Shown here: positions 17,897 to 26,916 of the stretch, in pieces
Layout of the letters: the number at the start of each line of letters is the position of its first letter
Position numbering within the stretch: position 1 is the stretch's first letter
Virus record (IMG/VR): IMGVR_UViG_3300017917_003175
Span: 1 to 54,140 of that record
Source: a virus
Direction: 5' to 3' (one strand)
Length of the DNA: 54,140 bases
Translations under genes and position numbers: made by a program
The notes under the pieces: generated by a model
Told to the model about the DNA's origin: nothing
What the model saw: only the letters and a program-made list of their open reading frames with translations
Database searches by the model: none

Positions 17897-17925
17897 ATTA
17901 TACTTTAATATCCATTTATTGTCAA
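17897..17925 (-). promoter_or_regulatory. Early sigma-70 promoter with TTGACAATAAATGG box
   Basis: TTGACA (17920-17925), 17-base spacer beginning ATAAATGG, TATAAT (17897-17902); drives the gene at 16685. It faces the plus-strand late promoter at 17935. Confidence 0.88.
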
Positions 17926-17934
17926 GCTTAAACT

Positions 17935-17942
17935 GATAAATA
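17935..17942 (+). promoter_or_regulatory. Late promoter GATAAATA for gp14-gp15
   Basis: GATAAATA on the plus strand about 120 bases upstream of gp14; it lies nearly back to back with the early promoter at 17897. The rest of the 17867-18061 gap holds only a short GCTAA/TTAGC hairpin (18032-18045). Confidence 0.7.
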
Positions 17943-18061
17943 CTTAATGTTTCATGACTCTAAATATACAAAATGGTATTTTTCTATCATTTCATCTAGA
18001 AAAAATACGGCTACTTTAAAGGCAAATAAATTAGCTAAAAAATTAGCCACTGGAGTTTAAT

Positions 18062-19777
18062 GTGCCACGCCTTAGCCTTTATCGTCCAAATAAACAAAAT
18101 GATTATCGGTTCTTAGATAGGAGCATTAGTGAAATGCTTACTGTTGGGGGTACTGACTTATACATACATAAATATTTAGGGCCTACTAATCAAGGACAAA
18201 GTGTTGATTATACACAACCACAATATGACGCACTTGATCCGACTAATATACAGGATTTACTATTTTTAGAAAATAGAGATAGGACATATGATCCAAATGT
18301 TTATAGATTACGTGGACATTACAATGTACAAAATCTAGATTTTGATTTAAGTCAATTTGGGTTATTTTTAAATAATGACATTATATTTATTACAGTTCAT
18401 TATAATGACATGATTGAAATTGTTGGACGTAAACTTATGGTAGGTGATGTAATAGAGTTGCCACACCTATTAGATTATAATCCATTAAAAGAAACAATTC
18501 CAGTTGCACTTAAACGTTTTATGCAAATTACTGATGCAAATTATGCAAGTGAAGGGTTCAGTCAAACTTGGTATCCACATCTGTGGCGTATAAAATGTGA
18601 ACCACTAGTTGATAGCGAAGAATTTAGTCAAATTCTAAATGAACCAATTAATTTAGATAATTACTTAGGTGTTTGGGACGCAACAAAAATATATCCTGCA
18701 GGATATGTAATTAGCTTCGGTGATAAAAATTACATAAGTAAAATTGAAGTTCCAGCAGGCATTGTGCCACCAAACGCAACATATTGGGAACTTGACACAT
18801 CACAAGACTTAAGAGATATTTTGGCAACATATAATAGAAACATTGAAATTAATAATGCTCAATTAGAAGAAGCAGCACGTATATTACCAAAAACAGGTTA
18901 CGATACAAAAAATCTATATATTGTTCCAACATATGGAACTTTTGAATCTAATACAGAATTATCAGGAAAAAATAATCAACCAGCACCACCTACTTTTGTA
19001 ATTACAGGATCGGATGGAGCACCTAGTACTACTGCAACAGGAGTAGTAACTTATTATCATAGCAAAAAATATAAAGTACCTAGTGTTGGCATAAAAATAA
19101 GCAAAAAATTACTAGACAATTTAAAATTATTATCTTTAAAAGTAAATAACCCACATCATTTTGACAAATTTAATCAAGTCAATATAGAAACATTTCAATT
19201 ACGACCTGAACGAACAGATACAAATTCAGGTAGAGTATCAGGGGATTATGGATTCACAGTTTTTAGTTTGGGTCCTGTTACAGGACCATATGGTACAGCA
19301 GACAATATGTATGCAACAGCAGATCAAGATCCTAGTGCTCCAGGATTTACTGCTGAAATTACACCACAGATGGACTATAGAGCCGACTGTGATCCTAGAT
19401 TCCAATATATATCACGTAGCAGTCCTAGATCATTTGGTTATAGTATAGGGCTTAATACAGGAGACGGTACTGCACCTAATGGATATCCCAGTGGTGCAGG
19501 CATTGCTTTCCCACAAAATCCACAAGTTGGTGATTATTTCTTACGTATTGATTACTTTCCAAATATATTATATCGTTGGGACGGAAGACTATGGGTAAGA
19601 TTAAGTACTAATATAAGAACACAAACTGGCTTTACATCACAAGATAAATCATTGTTGTCATTGTTTATAAATGATGACGCAACAACGACATTAACTGATG
19701 GTACGACTGTTCCACAATCACAACCATTAAGTTCTATGTTGCAACAAGCACCAACCCCAATACCACCTGAAGTTTAA
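18062..19777 (+). CDS. 14: Neck protein gp14-like, enlarged
   Basis: A 571-aa protein whose N-terminal 170 residues follow the T4 gp14 pattern: LDRSISEMLTVGGTDLYIHK, then FGLFLNNDIIFITVHYNDM and GRKLMVGDVIELPHL (compare FGMQVQDEVTLSI and KEGDLIYFP in T4). gp14 joins head to tail. T4 gp14 is 256 aa, so over 300 residues are additional. Residues about 204-243 (VWDATKIYPAGYVISF, then ATYWEL) look like a carbohydrate-binding module 5/12 fold. The C-terminal part has an NPQVGDYFLRIDYFPNILYR beta module. The start is GTG with GGAG six bases upstream. gp15 follows after 2 bases. Confidence 0.75.
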   Translation: MPRLSLYRPNKQNDYRFLDRSISEMLTVGGTDLYIHKYLGPTNQGQSVDYTQPQYDALDPTNIQDLLFLENRDRTYDPNVYRLRGHYNVQNLDFDLSQFGLFLNNDIIFITVHYNDMIEIVGRKLMVGDVIELPHLLDYNPLKETIPVALKRFMQITDANYASEGFSQTWYPHLWRIKCEPLVDSEEFSQILNEPINLDNYLGVWDATKIYPAGYVISFGDKNYISKIEVPAGIVPPNATYWELDTSQDLRDILATYNRNIEINNAQLEEAARILPKTGYDTKNLYIVPTYGTFESNTELSGKNNQPAPPTFVITGSDGAPSTTATGVVTYYHSKKYKVPSVGIKISKKLLDNLKLLSLKVNNPHHFDKFNQVNIETFQLRPERTDTNSGRVSGDYGFTVFSLGPVTGPYGTADNMYATADQDPSAPGFTAEITPQMDYRADCDPRFQYISRSSPRSFGYSIGLNTGDGTAPNGYPSGAGIAFPQNPQVGDYFLRIDYFPNILYRWDGRLWVRLSTNIRTQTGFTSQDKSLLSLFINDDATTTLTDGTTVPQSQPLSSMLQQAPTPIPPEV

Positions 19778-19779
19778 TT

Positions 19780-21150
19780 ATGGCAACTTTTTTTTACGAT
19801 CAACAGATACGCAGGTTTTTACTACAGTTTGCGAAGATCTTCTCCAATTGGTATGTTACGAAAGGAAAAGATCCTGCAGGTAATGACATACTTATTAGAG
19901 TGCCAATAATGTATGGAGACAGTAGTAGACAAGCCTCAACAATAATTGCAAACAATAGTGCAAGTAATTTGCCAAGTGCGCCACTTATTACATATTATAT
20001 TACTGCATTAGAATATGATCAACGTAGAACTCAAGAACCTTTTTTTGTTGATAAAATACAAGTAAGACAACGTGCTTATAATTTGGAAACAGAAAGTTAT
20101 GAGACTACACAAGGACAAGCATTTTCTGTTGAAAGACTTATGCCTGTACCTTACACTTTAAGAATCACTGTAGATTTTTGGACAACAAACTATAATCAAA
20201 AATTGCAACTTATTGAACAATTGGGTACAATTTTTAACCCAGCACTCGATATACAAAGCACTGATAATTTTGTTGATTGGACATCGTTGACAGTAGTATT
20301 TCAAGATGGGTTGACTTGGTCTAGTAGAAGTATTCCGCAAGGAACAAATAATCCAATAGATGTGATGAGTTGGAAATTTTACATGCCTATATGGATTAGT
20401 ACAAGTGCCAAACTAAAGAAAATGGGTGTTATTAATAAGATTATTGCGAGTATATATAAAGGTACAGCTTTACAAGATATTAATGACGAAGATTTATTAT
20501 TAGGAACTAGACAAAAAATTACTCCATATGGTTATAAATTGTTGTTAAAGGGTAACACATTACAATTATTGCCTGCAAATAGTGCATTTAATCCTCCAAA
20601 TACAGATTTGAATGATCCTCCAAGTCCAAATACTGATTTATATTGGACATCATTGTTAAATGTATATGGAACATATAAACCAGGTATAAGTCAAATTTGG
20701 TTACAAAATCCATATCTTGAAACAGAAATTGTTGGTACTATTGTAATTGATCCATTAGATGATAGATTATTAATTTATAGTATAGACACAGATACCTTAC
20801 CACAAAATACACTTGTTCCTGTTAATGCAGTGGTGAATCCGCAACTATCAGGTCCTAATGCTGGGCTGCCTGGACCAGTTAATGGAGTTCGTTATTTAAT
20901 TGTAGAAAACATAGGAAGTGATGGAGAAAGTACAGTAGCTTGGGGAACAGTTGTTGCAAATGCTAATGACATTATAGAATATAACGCTAGTATAGGACAA
21001 TGGGAAGTAAGTTTTGATTCAGTAGCCACTACAACTGTTGAATTTGTAACTAATTTAAATACAAACATTCAATACCGTTACGCAGATAATCAATGGAGTA
21101 AATCTTATGAAGGTTGGTATGATCAGGGAGATTATAGTATTGTAATTTAA
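19780..21150 (+). CDS. 15: Tail completion / sheath terminator gp15
   Basis: The N-terminus (FFYDQQIRRFLLQFAKIFSN, then RVPIMYGDSSRQASTI) matches T4 gp15 (FYNSSFRRYATLMGDLFSN, IRVPITYASKEHF). PVPYTLRITVDFWTTNYNQK and the IEQLGTIFNP segment continue the match. gp15 forms the hexameric cap on the finished tail and binds the neck. T4 gp15 is 272 aa; here residues beyond about 230 add roughly 220 residues of beta-rich sequence with NGVRYLIVENIG. It is translated with gp14 (2-base gap). Confidence 0.88.
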   Translation: MATFFYDQQIRRFLLQFAKIFSNWYVTKGKDPAGNDILIRVPIMYGDSSRQASTIIANNSASNLPSAPLITYYITALEYDQRRTQEPFFVDKIQVRQRAYNLETESYETTQGQAFSVERLMPVPYTLRITVDFWTTNYNQKLQLIEQLGTIFNPALDIQSTDNFVDWTSLTVVFQDGLTWSSRSIPQGTNNPIDVMSWKFYMPIWISTSAKLKKMGVINKIIASIYKGTALQDINDEDLLLGTRQKITPYGYKLLLKGNTLQLLPANSAFNPPNTDLNDPPSPNTDLYWTSLLNVYGTYKPGISQIWLQNPYLETEIVGTIVIDPLDDRLLIYSIDTDTLPQNTLVPVNAVVNPQLSGPNAGLPGPVNGVRYLIVENIGSDGESTVAWGTVVANANDIIEYNASIGQWEVSFDSVATTTVEFVTNLNTNIQYRYADNQWSKSYEGWYDQGDYSIVI

Positions 21151-21168
21151 ATTTCAATAGTATATAAT
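21140..21168 (+). promoter_or_regulatory. Promoter for Nudix gene, possibly leaderless
   Basis: TTGTAA, 17-base spacer, TATAAT (21163-21168). The expected start, 7 bases beyond the -10 box, is the A of the ATG at 21175. Confidence 0.55.
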
Positions 21169-21174
21169 AACTTA

Positions 21175-21579
21175 ATGTCAATGTCTGCTGGGGTATTTTT
21201 TTATAGTAAACTAACTCGTCGGTTTTTATACTTGCTTAGAAAAGATAATAAAAATCCAGGTTACTGGGGTATACCTGGTGGTAAGATAAAAGTTGATGAA
21301 TCATTATTAGAAGGATTAGAACGTGAATGCCAAGAAGAATTAAGTTATTGGCCCACTAATCCCAAATTAGTTCCAATACAAAAATTTGTTAATAATAATT
21401 TTGTTTATCATACGTTTTTTTGTGCTATAGACTATGAGTTTATTCCTATACTAAATGATGAACATTGTGGGTATGCTTGGGTGGGTGATAACCAATACCC
21501 TAAACCATTACATCCCGGAGTGTTTAATATGATAAACTTCGATTTAGTACAACAGAAATTATTACAATTGACTACTTAA
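21175..21579 (+). CDS. Nudix hydrolase
   Basis: A complete Nudix box runs from G36 to L56: G36-x5-E42-x7-R50-E51-x2-E54-E55-L56 (GGKIKVDES ... RECQEEL); the final glycine of the consensus is replaced. The protein (134 aa) is the usual single-domain length. Such enzymes hydrolyse nucleoside diphosphates linked to another group (oxidised dNTPs, NDP-sugars, ADP-ribose or mRNA caps); the substrate cannot be read here. No Shine-Dalgarno sequence precedes the ATG, and the promoter position suggests a leaderless message, although read-through from gp15 is also possible. Confidence 0.88.
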   Translation: MSMSAGVFFYSKLTRRFLYLLRKDNKNPGYWGIPGGKIKVDESLLEGLERECQEELSYWPTNPKLVPIQKFVNNNFVYHTFFCAIDYEFIPILNDEHCGYAWVGDNQYPKPLHPGVFNMINFDLVQQKLLQLTT

Positions 21580-21886
21580 ATAATTTACTTAAAGCATCAA
21601 ATCCCAAAGATCCGACCACGATACCAGCACCCATCATCATCCATCTCCATTTTTCAAGCATTGTTACTTTTTTTGATAGTGCCTCATGAGCTTTTGCATC
21701 TTGATCTTGCATATCTAAAATCATTTGTTTAAGTTCTTTATTATTGTTATCAATACAAGTATAAACATGCTTCAAATCTTCTTTAAGTTCGTTGACTTTT
21801 TCCTCAACATTCTTAAATTCGACTTGAAGCACGGCGATTTCCGTTGAAGTCTTTTGACTTGTTCTGGGCATCTTAATTGGTGTCAT
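21572..21886 (-). CDS. Coiled-coil protein with C-terminal membrane helix
   Basis: The 104-aa product has a long heptad-like coiled coil (about residues 14-75: VLQVEFKNVEEKVNELKEDL) and one C-terminal hydrophobic segment, MMMGAGIVVGSLGF, preceded by KWRW. This is the plan of small phage membrane-anchored proteins such as XhlA-type holin accessories, but I see no proof of a lysis role. It is coupled to the upstream structural gene by a TAATG junction and overlaps the Nudix gene end by 8 bases in convergent orientation. Confidence 0.55.
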   Translation of the reverse strand: MTPIKMPRTSQKTSTEIAVLQVEFKNVEEKVNELKEDLKHVYTCIDNNNKELKQMILDMQDQDAKAHEALSKKVTMLEKWRWMMMGAGIVVGSLGFDALSKLFK

Positions 21887-23139
21887 TATGTATTAGCAAT
21901 TGTTACTATAGGTTGTGGCTGGCCACCATATGTGTTTGCTGCATATGCTGTACCAAATGTTCCTACAATACTTGGATATGCATTTGCATTTGAAGTATTA
22001 TAAAATACAATTGAATTGTAATCATTTAATGACTGTACATATACTGTACTTGTGTTAGCATAAGTACCCAAAATGTTCATTGTGTTTGGTGTTAATGCTG
22101 TATTAGCAACATTAGCAGTATAACAAGGAGCGGTCAAACCAGATGTTGCTCCTGTAACCAAATACTTTGTCTTACCTTTTTGACGAACAATAAATGCAGC
22201 TTCATCATCGGCATACACCCAACTTGCCATTGGATTAGTATTAAAAATTGAATTAGCACTTGCACTAGCACCTAATGTAAGAACATCCTGAGTTGCATTA
22301 ACAGATTGAGTATCATTTGAAACTGCAACTGCTGCACCACCTAATGTTGTACTAACTTGGAAGTGAGTAGTATTTGCACCAGTTAAAACAAAATAAGTAG
22401 TATCTGTAGTTAGTCCACCAATATTACCATCAAATGTAATTGGAGCATCGGCAGCAAAGTTTGTCGCATCACCTGATGTTACAACAAAACTTCCAGTAGC
22501 TTCTGTATCTGTAATAGCTTCAGTCGTATAACCACCAATAGAACTTACAAAACCAACATTAGTTGCATTACCAGTTTGTTGATTTATAATTTGTATGGCT
22601 GATCCTGCTGATACTGTATTACTAAAATCAGTACCTGAACCATATACATCAGCAGTTCCTGTACTTGTATAAATTGTACCTGTACCACTTATGCCAATAG
22701 CTGCACGAACTAGAGTTTGTGAACCATATAATGTAGTATTTCCACCTACAACACCATATGTAGCACCTGGGTTAGTTGATGTGCCACCTGATGCTGCTGC
22801 TGTTGCTGGATTAGCAAAACCTGTATCAACCAAATTAAAGCTTAGTGCAACTGATAAGCCTGCTGCTGTGCTTAAGTTTACTTTGGTATAATTAGGATTG
22901 GCACTAAGTGGTTCTGATGACACGGTAAATGTACTGCTTGCACCTGTACTTAGTACTTGAAGAACATAATAAGTTGTTCCACCTGTTAGTCCACCTGCTG
23001 TAGAGGCTGGTACAAAAGGCATTCCTGCTACAATATTAAGCGTTGCAAAATTTGACGAAGCTGTAGCAACTTCTGTTGTGCCATTTGTAGCTGTTAAAGT
23101 TACAACGACACCTTTAGCGATTTTTAAAGGACGTCCCAT
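21886..23139 (-). CDS. Beta-rich virion structural protein with duplicated module
   Basis: A 417-aa Thr/Ala/Gly/Ser-rich protein. An approximately 50-residue module is visible near residues 39-93 (GGLTGGTTYYVLQVLSTG) and again near 229-285 (GGLTTDTTYFVLTGANTTHF). A related module is in the fibre at 27199. The region ADDEAAFIVRQKGKTKYLVTG near residue 310 looks like a globular core. The C-terminus is Asn/Thr-rich. It has a late promoter (23222) and a GGAG-type site, and the texture suggests an exposed decoration or fibre component, but no named family is recognised. Confidence 0.55.
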   Translation of the reverse strand: MGRPLKIAKGVVVTLTATNGTTEVATASSNFATLNIVAGMPFVPASTAGGLTGGTTYYVLQVLSTGASSTFTVSSEPLSANPNYTKVNLSTAAGLSVALSFNLVDTGFANPATAAASGGTSTNPGATYGVVGGNTTLYGSQTLVRAAIGISGTGTIYTSTGTADVYGSGTDFSNTVSAGSAIQIINQQTGNATNVGFVSSIGGYTTEAITDTEATGSFVVTSGDATNFAADAPITFDGNIGGLTTDTTYFVLTGANTTHFQVSTTLGGAAVAVSNDTQSVNATQDVLTLGASASANSIFNTNPMASWVYADDEAAFIVRQKGKTKYLVTGATSGLTAPCYTANVANTALTPNTMNILGTYANTSTVYVQSLNDYNSIVFYNTSNANAYPSIVGTFGTAYAANTYGGQPQPIVTIANT

Positions 23140-23211
23140 TTTTTTCTCCTTATAAAAGTGGGTTCTATTCCACTACGCGGCGGGGACCGCATAAGTCATT
23201 TAAACTTTTAA

Positions 23212-24447
23212 ATGAACTTAGTATTTATCGAAGTAAATAGAAATAATATGACTATAATTAACTATGATCAAATACCACTGATTAAAATTAATAATGCAAA
23301 ATTAGAAATGATTACCAAGTATAATATAGATAATTATGTAAATACAAATGATTTAAAAAAAGAAATAGTTTACTATTATTTTTTCTATGAAAATTTAAAA
23401 AGGTATCATAATGATACTAATTTGTATTATATTTTTGAATTTTACGATCCAAACTTACTTAAAGATTTTGATATAAAGGATTTTATACCTTGCAATATTA
23501 TTAAAATGATTGTTAATAAAAAAATAAGATTAATTATTAATAATACAGGACATGGATATCATACAATTGTCAATGACCTTTATAAAAATATAATATTAGA
23601 ATACAATGTAGATCCTAACTTTATTTTTTTAAGCAGTGAATCATATGACATGGGTAATGAAATAACAAAGGTAGCAAATCATTATAAATTACCAAAAATT
23701 CATTATAGTTGGAATACCGAATTTGAAAAGATTGTAAGAGAACAAATTGATGGTATAGAATTTAATAAAGTAAAAAATATTGATAAAATATTTTTAAATT
23801 TTAATGGAAGACAAACACACCATAGAACTCTCTTAATTTTTTTACTCAAATCCTTAAATTTATTACAATATGGATATGTAAGTTATAATAAAAATCTATA
23901 TGATCATGAATCTGCACTTACTTACTATATGAATATTTTTAAAGATAATGCCGAACTAATAAAAATACTAAAAGAAAATCAAGAAAACATACTTAGCATA
24001 GAAAATATGGTATTGGATGATTGTAATACTCAAGATAAATTTAAAATTACAAGTAATAATTTATATAATAAATCACTACTAAGTTTAGTAACCGAAACAA
24101 ATTTTTATGGAAAGACTTTATACAACGAAAATAATGGAAGAATTTTAAGTGAAAAAACTTTTAAACCTATTGCCATGAAACATCCTTTTATAATAGTTTC
24201 AAATAAAAACTTTTTAGATTGTATTAGATTATTAGGATATAAAACATTTTATCCATATATAGATGAATCATATGATTTAATTGATGATGATGCTGAAAGA
24301 TTATTGGCTATAGTAAAAGAAATAGAAAGATTAACAAAAATGAGTAAAGACGAACAAAAAACTTTTATAAAATTTACAAATGATATATGTGAATATAACT
24401 ATCAAGTTTTAAAAAATAAAAAAGTTTTTACTAGAGTTATATTTTAA
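23212..24447 (+). CDS. Glycosyltransferase-like protein, SEKTFK family, copy 2
   Basis: A 411-aa protein with the same C-terminal block as the gene at 6399: RILSEKTFKPIAMKHPFIIV near residue 313, then RLLGYKTFYPYIDESYDL. The N-terminal half contains NNTGHGYH and NFNGRQTHHRTL, absent from copy 1. The S/T-E-K block recalls GT-B glycosyltransferases. It is the only plus-strand member next to a DUF6165-like gene, a sugar C-methyltransferase and an epimerase, which supports a role in glycan assembly. The first ATG is at 23212; an alternative at 23248 would free the late promoter on the other strand. Neither has a clear ribosome site. Confidence 0.5.
   Translation: MNLVFIEVNRNNMTIINYDQIPLIKINNAKLEMITKYNIDNYVNTNDLKKEIVYYYFFYENLKRYHNDTNLYYIFEFYDPNLLKDFDIKDFIPCNIIKMIVNKKIRLIINNTGHGYHTIVNDLYKNIILEYNVDPNFIFLSSESYDMGNEITKVANHYKLPKIHYSWNTEFEKIVREQIDGIEFNKVKNIDKIFLNFNGRQTHHRTLLIFLLKSLNLLQYGYVSYNKNLYDHESALTYYMNIFKDNAELIKILKENQENILSIENMVLDDCNTQDKFKITSNNLYNKSLLSLVTETNFYGKTLYNENNGRILSEKTFKPIAMKHPFIIVSNKNFLDCIRLLGYKTFYPYIDESYDLIDDDAERLLAIVKEIERLTKMSKDEQKTFIKFTNDICEYNYQVLKNKKVFTRVIF
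23222..23229 (-). promoter_or_regulatory. Late promoter GATAAATA for the 417-aa structural gene
   Basis: GATAAATACT on the minus strand, 83 bases upstream of the ATG at 23139. It lies within the first codons of the oppositely oriented gene if that gene starts at 23212. Confidence 0.65.
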
Positions 24448-24799
24448 AATCTCCGTATTGTTTTTTCTCTCTAACAGGATCACCTAACTTTTCAGCCATT
24501 TTGTTTTTTAAGATATATCTTTCTTCCATTATGTTTCTTACATAAAGTGCTCTACGTCCAATTTCTTCTAAATCATATTTAGAATCTACCCTATATTTTT
24601 TAAAATCATCTTCAACTTCCCAAACACGTTCATGTACAACATAAAGTTCATTTAATTCATCTTTTATTAAATTTATATCTAGTAATTTGATTTGCTCAGT
24701 GTAAAAATTTAATTCTTCAATATTATTACCTAGTTTATTGTATTTTAATTTAGCAATACAATATCTATCTACTAACTCTATGACAGGAAATTTAAACAT
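24437..24799 (-). CDS. DUF6165-like protein
   Basis: The 120-aa helical protein follows the layout I know as DUF6165: an N-terminal FPVIELVDRYCIAKLKYNKL, a central HERVWEVEDDFKKY (conserved W-x-[IV]-E-D-x-[IL]) and the C-terminal NIMEERYILKNKM, KLGD, REKKQY. The biochemical role of the family is unknown; its members often lie in polysaccharide or LPS gene clusters, which fits the neighbours here. It overlaps the methyltransferase by 8 bases and so is in the same operon. Confidence 0.6.
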   Translation of the reverse strand: MFKFPVIELVDRYCIAKLKYNKLGNNIEELNFYTEQIKLLDINLIKDELNELYVVHERVWEVEDDFKKYRVDSKYDLEEIGRRALYVRNIMEERYILKNKMAEKLGDPVREKKQYGDFKI

Positions 24800-25988
24800 G
24801 AATTTCTACTTTTGGAAAATATTTGCAAAATTTATCATTACTTTTATTTCTAACTTTTTTAATTTTTTCCTTAATTTCTTTAAAAAAATTCCAAGCTAAT
24901 GGGACAAATAATACTTTATCAGATTCAAGTAATTCATTTAATTTTTGGATACTAAATATAGGTATGTTTAAACCAGGTGAAAACTTATTTTGTTTATATA
25001 CACTATCATCCAAAATATAGTCTAAAGGTTCATTAATATAATTTAAAAGTGTGTTACCCTTAGCAGCAGCTCCATATCCTATAATCTTATAATCCATTTG
25101 CCTATAAATTCGTATTGTTTCTTTTAATTCTTTTGTATTAAATTTAATATTTCTTTGCCATGTCTCATAAGTTGATTCATTATAAAGTTTATTTTCCATT
25201 TCAATAAAATTTTTAATAGTATTTGGTCTATATTTACTTTTACTGATTGTGAATATATAACTTACACCATGTATGGGACTTTTTATAACATCGACTAAAT
25301 TAAGTCCTGCCCTATTACAAATAATATTCATACTTTTTATATTAAAAAAGTTGATGTGTTCATGATAAATTGTATCAAATTCATTGTTAATAATCATATC
25401 TGCTTGACTTGTTTGTATAAACAATAAGGTGTGGTCATCCATAATTTTTTTGCAATTCATTAAAAACTCGTATGGATTGGGATTATGAGCAAAAACATTC
25501 TGAGCAACAATTGCATCAAAGTTAATATTTTCCCATAAATTAATATCGCTATTAAAAAAATCACTTATTATTTTATGATTATTATTAGCCAATTTAAATG
25601 CAGGATCTATACCATAAGTGTTAAATCCATTATTTTTAAAGCTATTAAGTTGTGTGCCATCGTTGCAACCAATGTCTAAAACATTATTTGTTACTTTAGT
25701 TATATTTTCATCAACGTAGTTACTGAACCAATTACTATAATCTTTTAAAGTATTACTTGTACCAGCTGCGTACAGATAATTTTTATAAATTATATTTGGA
25801 TTAACACTATGTGTAAGTTGTACATGATAGCAATTTTTACAGTAATTTACACTTAATGGATATAAAGTTTGTTCAGAAGGTAAATCTAAAAAATTATTTG
25901 CTAAGGGTTGATTTCCTAAATCAAGTGATAATTGTAAATCATCATTACCACATGCTAAACATTGTTTATTTTCAGTTATTGTATTCAT
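24792..25988 (-). CDS. NDP-sugar C-methyltransferase-type SAM methyltransferase
   Basis: A three-part architecture is visible in 398 aa. The N-terminal zinc knuckle has CLACG (residues 9-13) and CKNC (50-53). A class I SAM-binding core has VLDIGCNDGTQLNSF near residue 104 and HEHINFF near residue 213. A C-terminal Rossmann-like domain has IIGYGAAAKGNTLLNYI and LDYILDD. This is the layout of TylC3/EvaC-type sugar C-methyltransferases (Methyltransf_13, core, Methyltransf_14). The donor is SAM, the acceptor a nucleotide-linked keto sugar. It overlaps the epimerase by 17 bases and is rare among phage genes. Confidence 0.85.
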   Translation of the reverse strand: MNTITENKQCLACGNDDLQLSLDLGNQPLANNFLDLPSEQTLYPLSVNYCKNCYHVQLTHSVNPNIIYKNYLYAAGTSNTLKDYSNWFSNYVDENITKVTNNVLDIGCNDGTQLNSFKNNGFNTYGIDPAFKLANNNHKIISDFFNSDINLWENINFDAIVAQNVFAHNPNPYEFLMNCKKIMDDHTLLFIQTSQADMIINNEFDTIYHEHINFFNIKSMNIICNRAGLNLVDVIKSPIHGVSYIFTISKSKYRPNTIKNFIEMENKLYNESTYETWQRNIKFNTKELKETIRIYRQMDYKIIGYGAAAKGNTLLNYINEPLDYILDDSVYKQNKFSPGLNIPIFSIQKLNELLESDKVLFVPLAWNFFKEIKEKIKKVRNKSNDKFCKYFPKVEIHV

Positions 25989-26883
25989 AGTTTATAAAAA
26001 TATTTCTATTAGAAAATTTAATATTATCAAAATTATCTATAATTTCTTTAATAAGTGATATTGGTGAACAATTAAATTGAAAATTATAAGTATTAGTAAA
26101 TTTTTCTGTATCCATGATAAAATCATAATTGTTGCCAACATTTACTGTCTCAATAATGCTTGAACCACAATAATTACTTACATATTTACTAAAATTTTCA
26201 ACATTGTCTGTAAAGCTTGCCAAATTATAAATTCCAGGTATAGGATTACTAATTATCTTTTCTACAGCGTAAACTAAATCATTTAAACCTAATATTGGTC
26301 TATTGATCGTTTTATTGTTTATAGTAATTTTTTTATTAACTATGCTTGATTTAATCATAGAATTTAACATGAGTTCTTCTCTTGTGTTTGGACTAAAACC
26401 ATTTACAGTGCCAAATCTTAATCCAACTATGTTATAACCTTCGCTAATAAATTTTTTGGCTTCTATATCGATTGTATATTTTGTCAAATCATAATTATTT
26501 ATGGGTTTAAATTCTAATACAAAATCCTCTTTACCATACAGATTATTTGATCCATAAACACTTCCACTACTACTATAAATGAGCAGTTGTGATTTATCAA
26601 TTTTTTTTATTAAATTAATAAAATTATTTACATTATTGTTCCAACATGATAATACTGGACCATCACACATTTTCACTGAACTGTGCCCAGCAAATAATAA
26701 AATAATATCAAATTTTTCTAGGTATTTAGTTTTTAAATCTCTAAAATCTTTTACTTCACTATCAATATTGTTTCCAAACCATACCAAATCAATATTTTTA
26801 ATGTTATATTTTAAATTTAAATCATGGTATATTCTTGAACCAATATAACCATTTCCACCTATAAGTAATATGGATTTAGACAT
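25972..26883 (-). CDS. NAD-dependent sugar epimerase/dehydratase (extended SDR)
   Basis: The Rossmann motif GGNGYIGSR lies near the N-terminus, the active-site strand reads IYSSSGSVYGS, and the catalytic Y-x-x-x-K is in NYDLTKYTID. LRFGTVNGFSPNT and the GLNDLVYAVEKII segment complete the extended SDR fold. Substrates are NDP-sugars; epimerase, dehydratase or reductase cannot be told apart. I prefer the ATG at 26883 (MSKSILLIGG) over that at 26889: the AATAAATA box ends 6 bases before it. It is the first gene of a coupled operon with the methyltransferase and the DUF6165-like gene. Confidence 0.82.
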   Translation of the reverse strand: MSKSILLIGGNGYIGSRIYHDLNLKYNIKNIDLVWFGNNIDSEVKDFRDLKTKYLEKFDIILLFAGHSSVKMCDGPVLSCWNNNVNNFINLIKKIDKSQLLIYSSSGSVYGSNNLYGKEDFVLEFKPINNYDLTKYTIDIEAKKFISEGYNIVGLRFGTVNGFSPNTREELMLNSMIKSSIVNKKITINNKTINRPILGLNDLVYAVEKIISNPIPGIYNLASFTDNVENFSKYVSNYCGSSIIETVNVGNNYDFIMDTEKFTNTYNFQFNCSPISLIKEIIDNFDNIKFSNRNIFINYEYNN

Positions 26884-26916
26884 ATCCATATTTATTAATT
26901 CTAAATCTTTAAAATT

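Noticed and set aside
18000-18061. Short ORF and hairpin (GCTAA/TTAGC) upstream of gp14
   Set aside because: The ORF is 21 codons without a ribosome site, and the 5-base stem without a T tract is too weak for a terminator.
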